This document shows positions 42,401-42,983 of a stretch of DNA of 42,983 bases, in pieces. This stretch comes from Anaeromyxobacter sp. PSR-1 (lineage in GTDB: Bacteria; Myxococcota; Myxococcia; Myxococcales; Anaeromyxobacteraceae), in the NCBI RefSeq assembly GCF_000964525.1, contig NZ_BAZG01000019.1, positions 1 to 42,983 on the forward strand. The letters are read 5' to 3'. A program made the position numbers and the translations under genes. The notes under the pieces were generated by a model. The model ran no database searches and had not been told where the DNA came from. It was given only the letters and a program-made list of their open reading frames with translations. The stretch's first letter is position 1. The number at the start of each line of letters is the position of its first letter.

Positions 42401-42983
42401 GTGAACGTGAAGCTCCTCCCCTCCCTCTCCCTGACGCTCGCGCTCGGCGCGCTGCTCTCGCCCGCCGTCGTCCGCGCCCACTGCGACACGCTCGACGGCC
42501 CGGTGGTGGTGGCCGCGAAGGCGGCGCTCGAGTCCGGCAAGCTCGCCCCGGTGCTGGCGTGGGTGCAGCCGGCCGACGAGGCCGAGATCAAGGCCGCGTT
42601 CGCGAAGACCCGCGCCGCGCGCAAGGCCGGCCCCGACGCCCGCGAGGTGGCCGACCGCTGGTTCCTCGAGACGCTGGTGCGCGTGCACCGCGCCGGCGAG
42701 GGCGCGCCGTACACCGGCCTGAAGCCCGCCGGCGGCGACCTCGACCCGGCCGTCGCGGCCATGGACCGGGCCATCGCGAAGGGCAACCCGGCCGAGGTGG
42801 AGCGGCTGCTCCAGGCGGCGGTGCACCAGGGGCTGGAGGCGCGCTGGAGCCGGCTCGCCGCCGAGAAGGCGCCCGCCGACGACGTGGCCGCCGGCCGCCG
42901 CTGGGTGGCCGCGTACGTGCCGCTGGTCCACTGGGCCGAGGGCGTGAACGCCGCCGCGACCCAGGGCGGCGCCCACGCGGCGC
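42401..42983 (+). CDS. DUF6448 exported protein (partial, open at right edge)
   Basis: At least 194 aa before the window ends. It starts with GTG and a Sec signal peptide ending VRA near residue 26, followed by HCDTLDGPVV, the conserved start of DUF6448 proteins. Helical segments with HRAGEGAPYTGLKPAGGDLDPAVAAMD follow. The HC pair directly at the mature N-terminus suggests metal or heme binding, but this is inference; the function is unknown. It is translated together with the TetR regulator, which probably controls it. Confidence 0.8.
   Translation, partial: MNVKLLPSLSLTLALGALLSPAVVRAHCDTLDGPVVVAAKAALESGKLAPVLAWVQPADEAEIKAAFAKTRAARKAGPDAREVADRWFLETLVRVHRAGEGAPYTGLKPAGGDLDPAVAAMDRAIAKGNPAEVERLLQAAVHQGLEARWSRLAAEKAPADDVAAGRRWVAAYVPLVHWAEGVNAAATQGGAHAA

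Overview
The window is about 43 kb of very GC-rich DNA with strong G/C preference at third codon positions. The gene content (Hyb-type [NiFe] hydrogenase with a full hyp set, a fused OtsA-OtsB enzyme, DUF3014, DUF4395 and DUF6448 proteins) fits a myxobacterium-like member of the Myxococcota, most likely Anaeromyxobacter or a close relative. The genus is an inference from composition and gene style; no marker gene is present to prove it.

Region 1 (1-12.3 kb, plus strand) is a periplasm-facing, membrane-bound [NiFe] uptake hydrogenase: hybO, hybA, hybB, hybC, then a strong hairpin terminator, then the maturation protease hybD and hypF-hypC-hypD-hypE-hypA-hypB. Hyp proteins build the Fe(CN)2CO centre (HypC, D, E, F) and insert nickel (HypA, B); HybD trims the HybC C-terminus; electrons from H2 pass through HybO and HybA to the quinone-reducing anchor HybB. 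HypB is odd in carrying its nickel-storing His-rich segment at the extreme C-terminus. A LarA-type nickel-pincer enzyme (about 14 kb) and a Ni/Co permease (about 27 kb) extend the nickel theme.

Region 2 (12.3-21.5 kb) holds a class I aminotransferase, the larA homologue, a DUF4395-thioredoxin fusion, a 5'-truncated FadL-like porin, a P2-type cation ATPase, a cupredoxin lipoprotein with a poly-Gly tail, and a divergent ECF sigma factor / DoxX pair sharing a palindromic control region. Region 3 (21.5-26.3 kb, minus strand) is a two-gene biotin-dependent carboxylase: a carboxyltransferase followed by a 992-aa biotin carboxylase-BCCP fusion with unusual insertions.

Region 4 (26.3-30.1 kb) looks accessory and plastic: the Ni/Co permease with a duplicated relic of its own 3' end, two orphan hypothetical genes (one frameshifted in a G6 run), and a RAYT-like Y1 transposase. 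Region 5 (30.1-35.2 kb, minus strand) is an oxyanion ABC transporter of the PhnCDE type, probably selenate-like, whose ATPase is fused to a LysR-type effector-binding domain and whose two permease halves are fused. Region 6 (35.2-43 kb) has a small ORF, a methyltransferase, an aldo/keto reductase broken by a one-base deletion at its catalytic Lys codon, a diiron ferritin-like protein, trehalose synthase/phosphatase, an MscS-related membrane protein, a TetR regulator with a promoter-embedded operator and an apparently leaderless start, and a DUF6448 protein running off the right edge.

The most interesting cross-cutting signal is a short dispersed element with the core CTCCGGCACC. It sits in four intergenic regions (26.70, 29.14, 34.26-34.43 and 38.30-38.48 kb), usually as tandem copies of 18-23 bp, and also inside two coding regions. 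One tandem pair lies just upstream of the RAYT-like transposase, the family that mobilises REP elements, which suggests a REP/RAYT-like system in this genome.
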